Shown here piece after piece: positions 8,193-15,644 of a stretch of DNA of 64,000 bases; positions within the stretch are counted from its first letter, which is position 1, and every line of letters starts with the position of its first letter. The DNA lies in the NCBI RefSeq assembly GCF_900114495.1, contig NZ_FOZI01000001.1, positions 825,469-889,468 of the forward strand. The letters run 5' to 3'. The notes beneath the pieces are model-generated. The model had not been told where the DNA came from. It worked only from the letters and a program-made list of their open reading frames with translations, and searched no databases. A program made the translations under genes and the position numbers. This DNA comes from Dyella sp. OK004. GTDB lineage: Bacteria > Pseudomonadota > Gammaproteobacteria > Xanthomonadales > Rhodanobacteraceae.

Positions 8193-8651
8193 ATGTCGAA
8201 CCCGCACCCTAATATCGAAAAGCTGCGCGCCATCTATGCCGACTTGCGCTGCATCGATCGCTACGTCGCCGACGACGTCGTTCTGCATACCGCCGATCGC
8301 GGTGCCTCCGGCGGACCCGCGCAAGTAATCGGCAAAGCAGCCGTCAAGGCGAAGGAGCTGGACCTGATCCGCCTGAGCGGCGACACGCTGGTAATGGAAG
8401 TCCACGACATCATCGCCAACGACCACTTCGGCGCTGTACTCGGCATCCTGCGCACACACCGCGACGGCAGCAGCATCGGCATGCCGTTCTGCGGCCTATG
8501 GCGCTTTCGCGACGGTCTCATCGTGGAGCATTGGGAGAACGCCTACGACGCCAGCGAGCTAGGCGACTTCCTGACCGGCAAAGTTAGAAGCGCCAACCCC
8601 TCGGTAAGCGTGGCCTCCACCAGCACGCGGGACGCCGCTTCCCTGCATTGA
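8193..8651 (+). CDS. SnoaL-like / NTF2-fold protein of the rppA cluster
   Basis: A 152-residue NTF2-like protein. The pattern IEKLRAIYADLRCIDRYVADDVVLHTADR, then a middle beta region (LVMEVHDIIANDHFGAVLG) and FCGLWRFRDGLIVEHWENAYD, is typical of SnoaL-like polyketide cyclases and related ketosteroid-isomerase-fold proteins. The start at 8193 has an AAAGGA nine bases upstream; a TTG at 8151 is the alternative. It is the last gene of the four-gene unit, 44 bp after the methyltransferase. It might act as a cyclase or isomerase on the polyketide or simply bind product. The fold is fairly sure; the reaction is not. Confidence 0.8.
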   Translation: MSNPHPNIEKLRAIYADLRCIDRYVADDVVLHTADRGASGGPAQVIGKAAVKAKELDLIRLSGDTLVMEVHDIIANDHFGAVLGILRTHRDGSSIGMPFCGLWRFRDGLIVEHWENAYDASELGDFLTGKVRSANPSVSVASTSTRDAASLH

Positions 8652-8795
8652 GCCGCATCGCCGCACGTATCCCGCCTTGAGCGCAAACGCGCCCCAGGCA
8701 GATCGCGCCAGACACCCGGCGCGCCACAGAAAAGGGTGAGAAGGCTTATCGAGCCACCGTGCCAATCACGTAACCGTCATCGCTAGGAGACTGCC

Positions 8796-9365
8796 ATGTC
8801 CGCATCACATGCAATGAGGTCGGCTTTCGGTTCACGTTCCCTGTTCCTGCTTGTGGCCTTACTTGGGATTACCTTCAGCGCCTTCATACCGGCGAACGCG
8901 CACGCTAACGTCGCTGTTTGCGCCATCGGCAACCATCAAGCCAATTGGGCACCGGGCGTCACCAATACCGTTGCCATGCATACCGTGACAACCGACACGA
9001 GCTGGACCTGTACGCAGCTTCTTACTCCCTACAGCCTGATCGCCACCGCATCCTCACACGAACAGTTTTCGGCACCGTTCTCCTGCTCCAATCTCTTTTC
9101 GACAGCGCCGATCACCTGGACCATTCATTGGCAGGATGGTGGTACCCCAAGCACCAGCTCCTTCACGTTCACCGCAACCGTTATTCCGCAAGGCGGAAAT
9201 CTCGTCGTGACGGCACCCGGCAGCATCACGGCCGGGCGCTACAGCGGCCGCACCGCGGAAGCGGAATTTATCCTGCTCAATCTCGGCGCAACGCTGAACA
9301 ACCTGTGCAGCTCGCCGGCCGGCGTCGCCAATGCCAGCGGCCCCGCCACGCTCACCATCCTCTGA
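8796..9365 (+). CDS. Secreted Cys-containing hypothetical protein
   Basis: A 189-residue protein with a clear Sec signal peptide (hydrophobic run SLFLLVALLGITFSAFIPANA, with cleavage likely near residue 36-38). The mature part is Thr/Ser-rich and has cysteines in VCAIG, WTCTQ, FSCSN and NLCSS, consistent with two disulfides in a beta-sandwich. A GGAG lies seven bases before the ATG. No family is recognised. It follows the polyketide cluster by 144 bp on the same strand and is closed by a strong hairpin, so it is probably an independent gene. Confidence 0.75.
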   Translation: MSASHAMRSAFGSRSLFLLVALLGITFSAFIPANAHANVAVCAIGNHQANWAPGVTNTVAMHTVTTDTSWTCTQLLTPYSLIATASSHEQFSAPFSCSNLFSTAPITWTIHWQDGGTPSTSSFTFTATVIPQGGNLVVTAPGSITAGRYSGRTAEAEFILLNLGATLNNLCSSPAGVANASGPATLTIL

Positions 9366-9376
9366 TGCCACATGAA

Positions 9377-9410
9377 TTCAGTCCGGTGCGGCAGGACGCA
9401 CCGGACTGAA
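9377..9410. terminator. 14-bp stem hairpin after the secreted protein gene
   Basis: Arms TTCAGTCCGGTGCG and CGCACCGGACTGAA enclose the loop GCAGGA, starting 11 bp after the stop codon at 9365. There is no long T run, so it may be a weak intrinsic terminator or an RNA-stabilising hairpin. Confidence 0.6.
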
Positions 9411-9490
9411 CCACACGAGGAAGGCTACGCCTCGCCCTGCTTATCGCTACGCTATGGACTCACATATCGCGTCCACCGGTAGCTATCGCC

Positions 9491-9952
9491 GTGAGCCATC
9501 CCGTCATCATCCGCCCCGTCGCCCACAAGGATTTCGCCGCCTGGAAACCACTCTGGGATGGCTACAACGCCTTCTACGGCAGAATCGGTGAAACGGCCCT
9601 GCCAGACGAGATCACCCAGACGACCTGGGCTCGCTTCTTCGACGATAACGAACCGGTATATGCCCTGGTCGCCGAAAGCGATGACCAATTGCTCGGCCTC
9701 GCGCACTATCTCTTTCATCGCAGCACCACGCAGATCGACATGAGCTGCTACATGCAGGACCTGTTCACTACGGAAGCGGCCCGCGGCAAGGGCGTGGGGC
9801 GCGCACTCATCCACGAGGTCTACGCGTGCGCCCAGCGCGAGGGTTCGCCGCGCGTCTATTGGCAGACCCATGAAACCAATGCCACCGCAATGAAGCTGTA
9901 CGACCAGGTGGCCGAGAAATCCGGCTTTATCGTCTATCGCAAGCTGTTTTAG
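9491..9952 (+). CDS. GNAT family N-acetyltransferase
   Basis: A 153-residue GNAT protein. The acetyl-CoA loop is EAARGKGVGRALIHEVY near residues 98-114, followed by RVYWQTHETNATAMKLYDQVAEKSGF, which is the usual 'N..A..LY' motif. Translation starts at GTG 9491 (VSHPVIIRPV). The substrate is unknown; similar small GNATs act on polyamines or amino acids. The stop codon TAG at 9950-9952 is formed by a host T and the first two bases of the inverted-repeat element that begins at 9951, so the natural end of the protein may have been changed by that insertion. Confidence 0.88.
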   Translation: MSHPVIIRPVAHKDFAAWKPLWDGYNAFYGRIGETALPDEITQTTWARFFDDNEPVYALVAESDDQLLGLAHYLFHRSTTQIDMSCYMQDLFTTEAARGKGVGRALIHEVYACAQREGSPRVYWQTHETNATAMKLYDQVAEKSGFIVYRKLF

Positions 9953-10236
9953 GGACCCTCTGATCTATTCCACGCAGGCGTCACCGTTGTTGTTTGCACG
10001 CAGATGGCCGTTGCGTTGGCGAAGGCAGACTGGATGTCTGTCGAGCCAGCGCGGCGGCGAGCTACGCGCAAACAACAACGGCCCAACTTTTTTAGATGAA
10101 TGGGTGATCTCCCGAAGGCGCGCTGCGGTCACCGCGCGGCTCGACCTGACGGCCAGTCAGGCGCTTCACCACGCGGTGGCCGCAGCGCGCCTTCGGGAGA
10201 TCATGCCGCCTACGTGGAATAGATCAGAGGGTCCCT
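9951..10236. mobile_element. MITE-like non-autonomous element with 30-bp terminal inverted repeats and two internal hairpins
   Basis: The ends 9951-9980 and 10207-10236 are inverted repeats of 30 bp with one mismatch (outer sequence AGGGACCCTCTGATCTATTC). Inside are a 14-bp inverted repeat (9984-9997 with 10068-10081, arm CCGTTGTTGTTTGC) and a 31-bp inverted repeat with one mismatch (10106-10136 with 10172-10202, beginning GATCTCCCGAAGGCGCGC). The second encloses a small CTGAC/GTCAG hairpin. No transposase reading frame is present. A target duplication is not evident. The sequence from 10237 to 10466 carries no further recognisable feature and is the leader of the next gene. Confidence 0.8.
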
Positions 10237-10466
10237 CGGGCCGGGCGCAACGATGCCGTCACAAAAACGTCCTAGCCGCGGACCGCGGCAGACGGCAGAC
10301 TAGAGCCCTCTGCACCCAGGGATACGACTGCCGATAGCGCGGGATTCGCGCCAGCCGGCTACGTAACGGCAGAGAAGGACACGAGTAGAGCCCAGCCCGG
10401 CAGGACCGCGCGGCCGTGCCCCGGCCGCATGGGTGAACAACACGATGGATGTGAAGGAAACGACGT

Positions 10467-11639
10467 ATGGGCAAGTCTGCTGCTTTGGTTTTATCCGTTT
10501 GGGCCACCCTTTCCATCGGCCTGCCCGCGCAGGCAGCCGGCAAGATGCAGCAGGGGCCGATGACGCTGGAGCGCGCGTTGACCTCCATGCAGGCCAAATC
10601 GATATTGCCCGGTTATTGCGTGGCGGTAGTGGATGGCGGCGGCGTGCGTTATGCCAAGGGCTTTGGCTATGCGGACATCACGCAGAGGCGCCCTTACACC
10701 GCGGATACTCCGCAGCCGGTCGGTTCGATCAGCAAGACCCTGATCGGGGTGTCGGCCATGCAGCTGGTGGAAAGCGGTGCACTCACGCTGGATGCCGACG
10801 TCAACACGGCGCTGCCGTTCGCAGTCAGGAATCCAGGCTTCGCGGCAACACCAATCACGCTAAGACAGCTGGCGACACATACCTCCAGCATCACCGACCG
10901 CGAACCGTTCTATAACCAGAGCTACGTCAAAGGCGCGCAGACGGCCTTCGACATCAAAACCTTCCTGCAGTCGTATCTGGATCCCAAAGGCGCCAGCTAC
11001 CAACCGGCCAACTTCATCAAGGCCCGCCCCGGCTCCACCTACAAATACAGCAACCTCGGCGCGACGCTGGCCGCCCTCATGATCGAAACCAAGGCACGCA
11101 CGACCTACCGCGCCTACACGCAGGAACATATCTTCGATCCGTTGCGCATGCAGTCGACCGGATGGGCGCCCGGCGAGATCAAGCAGCCGGGGGCGACGCT
11201 CTACGACAAGCAGCGCAATCCTATGGCTCCTTACACGTCTCCCAGCTACCCCGATGGCGGACTCATTACGACCTGCAATGATCTGGGCCGCTTTCTTTCC
11301 GCGATGATTCGCGGCTACCAGGGACAACCCGGGCTGCTGAAACCGGCGTCGTTCCACCAGATGTTCACGCCGCAATGGCCAAAGCAACAGCAGCCCAAGG
11401 GCGTGCGTCCCGGCGGCGGCCTCGACGATGCGTTCTTCTGGCAGCGCTCGGTGCATGGCGAGCTCGGTCACTCGGGCGGTGACCAGGGCATCACCGCGGA
11501 AATGCGGTTCAATTCCATCACCAGTACGGGCCGCATCCTGATCACCAATATCAGCGACATCGACCGCAAAGACGTGGCCCGCGAACTCGACAGCATCTGG
11601 CTAACCCTGGGCAAGTACGAGCAGAGCCCCGAACCCTGA
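10467..11639 (+). CDS. Exported serine hydrolase (beta-lactamase / D-Ala-D-Ala carboxypeptidase fold)
   Basis: A 390-residue protein of the class C beta-lactamase/penicillin-binding superfamily. A signal peptide covers residues 1-24 (hydrophobic core then AQAAG). The nucleophile motif SxxK is S87-I-S-K90, the second motif is Y194-S-N196 (YKYSNLG), and the third motif equivalent to KTG is HSGG at about 335-338. All three catalytic motifs are present, so it is likely active. Substrates in this family range from peptidoglycan peptides to esters, so I do not call it a resistance enzyme. A GAAGGAAA lies before the ATG. It is preceded by the MITE-like element. Confidence 0.88.
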   Translation: MGKSAALVLSVWATLSIGLPAQAAGKMQQGPMTLERALTSMQAKSILPGYCVAVVDGGGVRYAKGFGYADITQRRPYTADTPQPVGSISKTLIGVSAMQLVESGALTLDADVNTALPFAVRNPGFAATPITLRQLATHTSSITDREPFYNQSYVKGAQTAFDIKTFLQSYLDPKGASYQPANFIKARPGSTYKYSNLGATLAALMIETKARTTYRAYTQEHIFDPLRMQSTGWAPGEIKQPGATLYDKQRNPMAPYTSPSYPDGGLITTCNDLGRFLSAMIRGYQGQPGLLKPASFHQMFTPQWPKQQQPKGVRPGGGLDDAFFWQRSVHGELGHSGGDQGITAEMRFNSITSTGRILITNISDIDRKDVARELDSIWLTLGKYEQSPEP

Positions 11640-11734
11640 GTACCCTGCCAGACGGCCCATACACAGCCGTCATGGGGCCCGGCTAGCATCCGGCCTCCGG
11701 AGCGCGCGGGGCGCCCCCCCCAAAGGAGAGCGGT

Positions 11735-12562
11735 ATGTCGTCCAAGGTCTGGTTCATTACTGGCGCATCGAGCGGTTTCGGTGATGCCTTCGCGCGCTAT
11801 GCGCTGTCGCAAGGTCACTGTGTGGTTGCGACCGCGCGCGATACAGTCCGGCTGCAATCGCTGGTCGAACTGGCGCCTGATCGCGTGCTAGCGCATCGCC
11901 TGGATGTGGCCCGTCATGGCGAAGCTGATGCCGCACTCAAGGCTGCAGTGGACCGTTTCGGCCACATCGACGTGCTGATCAACAATGCCGGCTACGGCGT
12001 AGTCGGCGCGGTGGAAGAAACACCCGACGCAGAACTGCGCGCGCTGATGGACACCAATTTCTTCGGCGCGGCGGAAGTCATCCGCGCGGCCCTGCCGATC
12101 CTGCGCGCCCAACGCGCCGGCGCCATCGTCAATATCTCCAGCATGGGTGGCCAGATGTCCTTCGCCGGCTTCAGCGCCTACTCCGCCAGCAAGTTCGCAC
12201 TGGAGGGCCTGTCGGAAGCACTCGCCGCCGAAGTCGCGCCGTTCGGCATCAAGGTGCTGATCGTGGAACCGGGGCAGTTCCGCACCAATCTTGCCGGTGG
12301 CGCCATGCGTCACATGCCGGCCAACGAAGCCTATCGGGATACCGTCGGCGCCACCCGCGAATTCGCCCACACCATGCACCACACCCAGCAAGGCGATCCG
12401 CTGAAGGCAGCGGCCGCCATCGCCAAAGCGATCGAAGCGGAGAACACGCCGCTGCGCCTTCAGCTCGGCCAGGACTCGGTAGATGCGATCCGCGCGCACT
12501 CGGAAAACCTGCTGGCGGATCTCGCCGCGTGGGAATCCGTAGCGGCTGCAACTGCGTTCTGA
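11735..12562 (+). CDS. Short-chain dehydrogenase/reductase (classical SDR)
   Basis: A 275-residue classical SDR. The nucleotide-binding motif is TGASSGFG (residues 9-16), the structural motif is NNAGYG, and the catalytic pair is Tyr149 and Lys153 in YSASK, with the usual Ser before it (NISSMGG). The arginine just after the second strand (TARD) suggests NADP(H) preference. The substrate is unknown. An AAAGGAGAG Shine-Dalgarno precedes the start. It is convergent with the large metallohydrolase gene, and a strong hairpin lies between them. Confidence 0.92.
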   Translation: MSSKVWFITGASSGFGDAFARYALSQGHCVVATARDTVRLQSLVELAPDRVLAHRLDVARHGEADAALKAAVDRFGHIDVLINNAGYGVVGAVEETPDAELRALMDTNFFGAAEVIRAALPILRAQRAGAIVNISSMGGQMSFAGFSAYSASKFALEGLSEALAAEVAPFGIKVLIVEPGQFRTNLAGGAMRHMPANEAYRDTVGATREFAHTMHHTQQGDPLKAAAAIAKAIEAENTPLRLQLGQDSVDAIRAHSENLLADLAAWESVAAATAF

Positions 12563-12602
12563 TGCCGCTCGGGCGCGATGCCCCGCACCGGAATACCGGC
12601 AA

Positions 12603-12628
12603 AGCGGGAGGCCAAACGGCCTCCCGCT
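12603..12628. terminator. Bidirectional terminator hairpin between convergent genes
   Basis: Arms AGCGGGAGGCC and GGCCTCCCGCT with loop AAAC lie between the SDR stop at 12562 and the metallohydrolase stop at 12636. The symmetry and placement suit termination on both strands. Confidence 0.75.
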
Positions 12629-12635
12629 GTTCCGC

Positions 12636-15371
12636 TTACTGCGCCTTCACACTGACGTCGTCGATCACGAACGAGGTCTGGTTGGAACTGTCTTCCACAC
12701 CGTAGAAATTGATCTGGATGGTCTGGCCGATATAGGCCGACAGATCGACAGTATGTTCCTGGTAGCCGGTAGCGGCGTCCACGTTGGACCAGGTGGCCAG
12801 CGTCACGTACTTGCCTGCCGAGGTGATCACCTGCGCGCTGAGCTTGTCATAGGCCGTGGTACCGGTCTCGGCGGTGTCGATGTGCATGAAGAAATCGAGC
12901 GTCGCCTTGGTGGCGGTCGCCGGGATGGTGATCGACTGGCGCACATAGTCCGTATGTGCGCTGCCGTAGCCATCCAGCCAGGCTTTATAGCTACCCGTAT
13001 GAGCCGCCTCGCCGCTCTTGTTGTTGATCACGCCGCTGGTCTGCGTCCACGGCGTGGTGCCGCTTTCGAAGCCATTGTTCGTCACCAACTCGGTGGCGCC
13101 GCCGCCGCTGCTGTTGGACACGCTGAAGCTCACCGTACTGCTGGTGCCCACGTTGCCGGCTGCGTCATAAGCCTTGGCGACCAGTGAGTGCGAGCCATTG
13201 CTCAACGTGGTGGAGTCGAGCGAGGCCTGGTACGGCGAAGCGGTGCTTGTCGACTTGAGTACGCTGTCGACATAGAACTCCACCTTGGTCACGCCCACGT
13301 TGTCGGACGCATTGGCCGACAGCGTGATGGTGCCCGAACTGCCACTTTCGGAAGCGCTCACCGTTGGCGGCGTGGTATCGCCACCCGTGCTGTTGGACAC
13401 GCTGAAACTCACCGTGCTGCTGGTGCCCACGTTGCCGGCTGCGTCATAAGCCTTGGCGACCAACGAGTGCGAGCCGTTGCTCAGCGTGGTGGAGTCGAGT
13501 GAGGCTTGGTACGGCGAGGTGGTGCTGGTCGACTTGAGTACGTTGTCGACATAGAACTCCACCTTGGTCACGCCCACGTTGTCGGTCGCGTTCGCCGATA
13601 GCGTGATGGTGCCCGAACTGCCGCTTTCCGAAGCGCTCACCGTCGGCGGTGTGGTATCGCCACCGCCCGCACCCTGGGTCACCCATACCGGCGCGGACCA
13701 CAACTGCTTGCCGTCTTCCTGGGTGATCTTGGCGTAGTAGAAGTGATCGCCGTTGCTCGGCGTGATGGTGGTGGTCGCCGTGCTGGAGGTGGTCGCCACC
13801 GTACCGTTGCTGCCCGGCACGCCTTCGAACACCTGCACACGCTGGGCGGTATGGCCGGCGCTGCTGGCGTAGTTGACAGTGAGCGTCAGCGTGCCGCTGT
13901 TGCTGAAGCGCTCGCCCATCACATGGCCATTCGCGGTGAGCACGATCTGGCCGGTCTTGTCCTCGGTGGCGAACGCGCGACGGGCGCGCACGGCGTCGAG
14001 GAAGGCGTTGAGGCTGAGCGTGGTGCCGTTGGGAATCAGCACACCGGTACGGTTGGTGTAGCTGGCGCCCCAGTTGGCGCAGTGGTTGTCCTGGTCGGAG
14101 CTGGGCGCCACGTGATAGCCGCGCTCGAGCAGGATGTTGAAGGCCGTCTCGTAGCTGGTGTGGCTGGTTTCGGTCTCGGTGGTGTTGTGCGAGAACGCCG
14201 AGCTGTTGAGCACTTCCGCCAGTGCCATCACCTGATCACCGTCGGCGGAATAACCAAGATCCGTGCCGCCTACGTTGAACTGGCCGCTGCTGGCCGGATG
14301 GTTGAACTGGCCGACCCAGCCGTTGTTCTTCATCAGCGTATACAGCGAACCGTAATCGCTCTTTGCGGTAAACACGTCGCCGATCAGCTGATTGGAGCTG
14401 TTGTATTCCCACTCCAGCAGGCTCGGTGTGTTGAAGATATTGAGGTGACCGCCGTTGCTGATCACGCCCCACTCCAGGCCATAGATCGCCAGGAAGTTCG
14501 AGTGCGCGGCGTTGAACGTGCTGGCGGCCTGCAGGCCGGACTGGAACAGGTTGTGCGCGGTGGTCGGACTGGCCGAGGTGTTGGTGCCGGTCGAGCCGTC
14601 GTACATGTGGTTGTGCTCAGACGTCATCAGGATGTCCAGGCCGTCGTTCAAGGCGTACTGGTAAGCATCCGCCGGACCATAGGCCGAGCTCTGCGGGTTC
14701 TGCGCACCCACGCAAGTGGAGAGGTCGCCGCCGCCATCACTGTGGTTGGTCTGGCTGTGCAGGTTGCCGTAGTAGATGGTGTACGGCAGACCGCCCGCGC
14801 CCACCGATTGCGCCTGGATCATCGGACCCGCACTGGCACTGCCGGCGTGGCGCAGCGCAGTGAAGTGCGGCATCTGCGGTGCGGCGACCGAACCGATCAG
14901 GATGTCGTAGCGCTGCTCTTCGATCAGTTGCGGCGCCTTGCTGCGAGCCGCGGCCAGCGCGTTCTGCGGCAAGCCGGTGCCAATGGCGCCGACCGCATTC
15001 GTGTCCAGCGCAACCGCACGCATGTGCACCGTGTAGTAGCCCGGCGCCAACGCGTGGCCCGAAGCATCGCGTCCGTCCCAGGCCACCTGCGCCTGCGTGC
15101 CGCCCGCGCGGATCGCACCCTGGCCCTGCCAGCTGCGTACCACGGCGCCGTTAGGGCTGAGCAGCTCGACTTCCCAGGCTACCGGCGTGCCCTGCGCCGC
15201 ACCGGGATACGAGAAGTGCAAAGTGATATTGCGTGCCCCGGTGGCGTTGAACGGCACATGCAGCGCCGCTTCGAACTCCTCGTGATCCGGCAGTGAGCCG
15301 GCCATCACCGGTGTGAGCACCATCATGCCGGCGGCCAGCAGACCGCCCACCATCATTCGCTTCAATTCCAT
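12636..15371 (-). CDS. Secreted multidomain CehA/McbA-type (PHP) metallohydrolase with two Ig-like repeats
   Basis: A 911-residue exported protein. A signal peptide ends near residue 25 (PVMAGS). Residues ~35-150 form a FlgD-like beta-sandwich. The central part (~200-480) is a PHP-type metal site: YGNLHSQTNHSDGGG, then TSEHNHMYDG, NHPASSG and APSSDQDNH, matching CehA/McbA hydrolases. Two almost identical 93-residue Ig-like domains follow (each starting DTTPPTVSASESG). A C-terminal ~150-residue beta-sandwich (ELVTNNGFESGTTPWTQ to FVIDDVSVKAQ) looks like a carbohydrate-binding or MAM-like module. Extracellular cleavage of a phosphoester or carbamate is possible, but the substrate is unknown. 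The gene is divergent from the M3 homologue. Confidence 0.85.
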   Translation of the reverse strand: MELKRMMVGGLLAAGMMVLTPVMAGSLPDHEEFEAALHVPFNATGARNITLHFSYPGAAQGTPVAWEVELLSPNGAVVRSWQGQGAIRAGGTQAQVAWDGRDASGHALAPGYYTVHMRAVALDTNAVGAIGTGLPQNALAAARSKAPQLIEEQRYDILIGSVAAPQMPHFTALRHAGSASAGPMIQAQSVGAGGLPYTIYYGNLHSQTNHSDGGGDLSTCVGAQNPQSSAYGPADAYQYALNDGLDILMTSEHNHMYDGSTGTNTSASPTTAHNLFQSGLQAASTFNAAHSNFLAIYGLEWGVISNGGHLNIFNTPSLLEWEYNSSNQLIGDVFTAKSDYGSLYTLMKNNGWVGQFNHPASSGQFNVGGTDLGYSADGDQVMALAEVLNSSAFSHNTTETETSHTSYETAFNILLERGYHVAPSSDQDNHCANWGASYTNRTGVLIPNGTTLSLNAFLDAVRARRAFATEDKTGQIVLTANGHVMGERFSNSGTLTLTVNYASSAGHTAQRVQVFEGVPGSNGTVATTSSTATTTITPSNGDHFYYAKITQEDGKQLWSAPVWVTQGAGGGDTTPPTVSASESGSSGTITLSANATDNVGVTKVEFYVDNVLKSTSTTSPYQASLDSTTLSNGSHSLVAKAYDAAGNVGTSSTVSFSVSNSTGGDTTPPTVSASESGSSGTITLSANASDNVGVTKVEFYVDSVLKSTSTASPYQASLDSTTLSNGSHSLVAKAYDAAGNVGTSSTVSFSVSNSSGGGATELVTNNGFESGTTPWTQTSGVINNKSGEAAHTGSYKAWLDGYGSAHTDYVRQSITIPATATKATLDFFMHIDTAETGTTAYDKLSAQVITSAGKYVTLATWSNVDAATGYQEHTVDLSAYIGQTIQINFYGVEDSSNQTSFVIDDVSVKAQ
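13101..13658 (-). repeat. In-frame tandem duplication of a 279-bp Ig-domain unit
   Basis: Two adjacent units of exactly 279 bp (93 codons), 13380-13658 and 13101-13379, encode nearly identical Ig-like domains that differ at only a few residues (for example NV/SV and TT/TA). The low divergence implies a recent duplication or ongoing homogenisation. Unequal crossing over could change the copy number. Confidence 0.9.
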
Positions 15372-15644
15372 ATGTACCCTTCCCCAGTCGTATGAAGAAT
15401 TCCCCCGGGCTTATCTTCCTTGCCCAGCTGACAAGGGTATGACCGGGGGCCTCTCTACCCGTGACAGGGCGCACATAACGGGGACAGAGGTGTCGAAAGT
15501 TATTGCGACAGTCTCGCGAAAGTTTCGCTGGTTTGGACGTCTGGAAGTCCATTTGATGCAGATCGCTATAACTTGCGCGCATCAAGCCGCCCATGTCTTT
15601 GGACACATGGCACTGGCCGTCGCCCGCGCACTAGGCTCCGCCGG

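Noticed and set aside
9951-10236. Treating the inverted repeats simply as a transcription terminator
   Set aside because: Three separate long inverted repeats in a 286-bp unit with matching ends fit a mobile element better; there is no T run after the stems.
10467-11639. Calling the serine hydrolase an AmpC antibiotic-resistance enzyme
   Set aside because: The SxxK, YxN and HSGG motifs place it only in the broad superfamily; nothing in the sequence shows beta-lactam hydrolysis, and no ampR lies beside it.
13743-15296. 517-codon forward open frame opposite the CehA/McbA-type gene
   Set aside because: Shadow of a real exported multidomain protein; low-complexity composition and no start signals.
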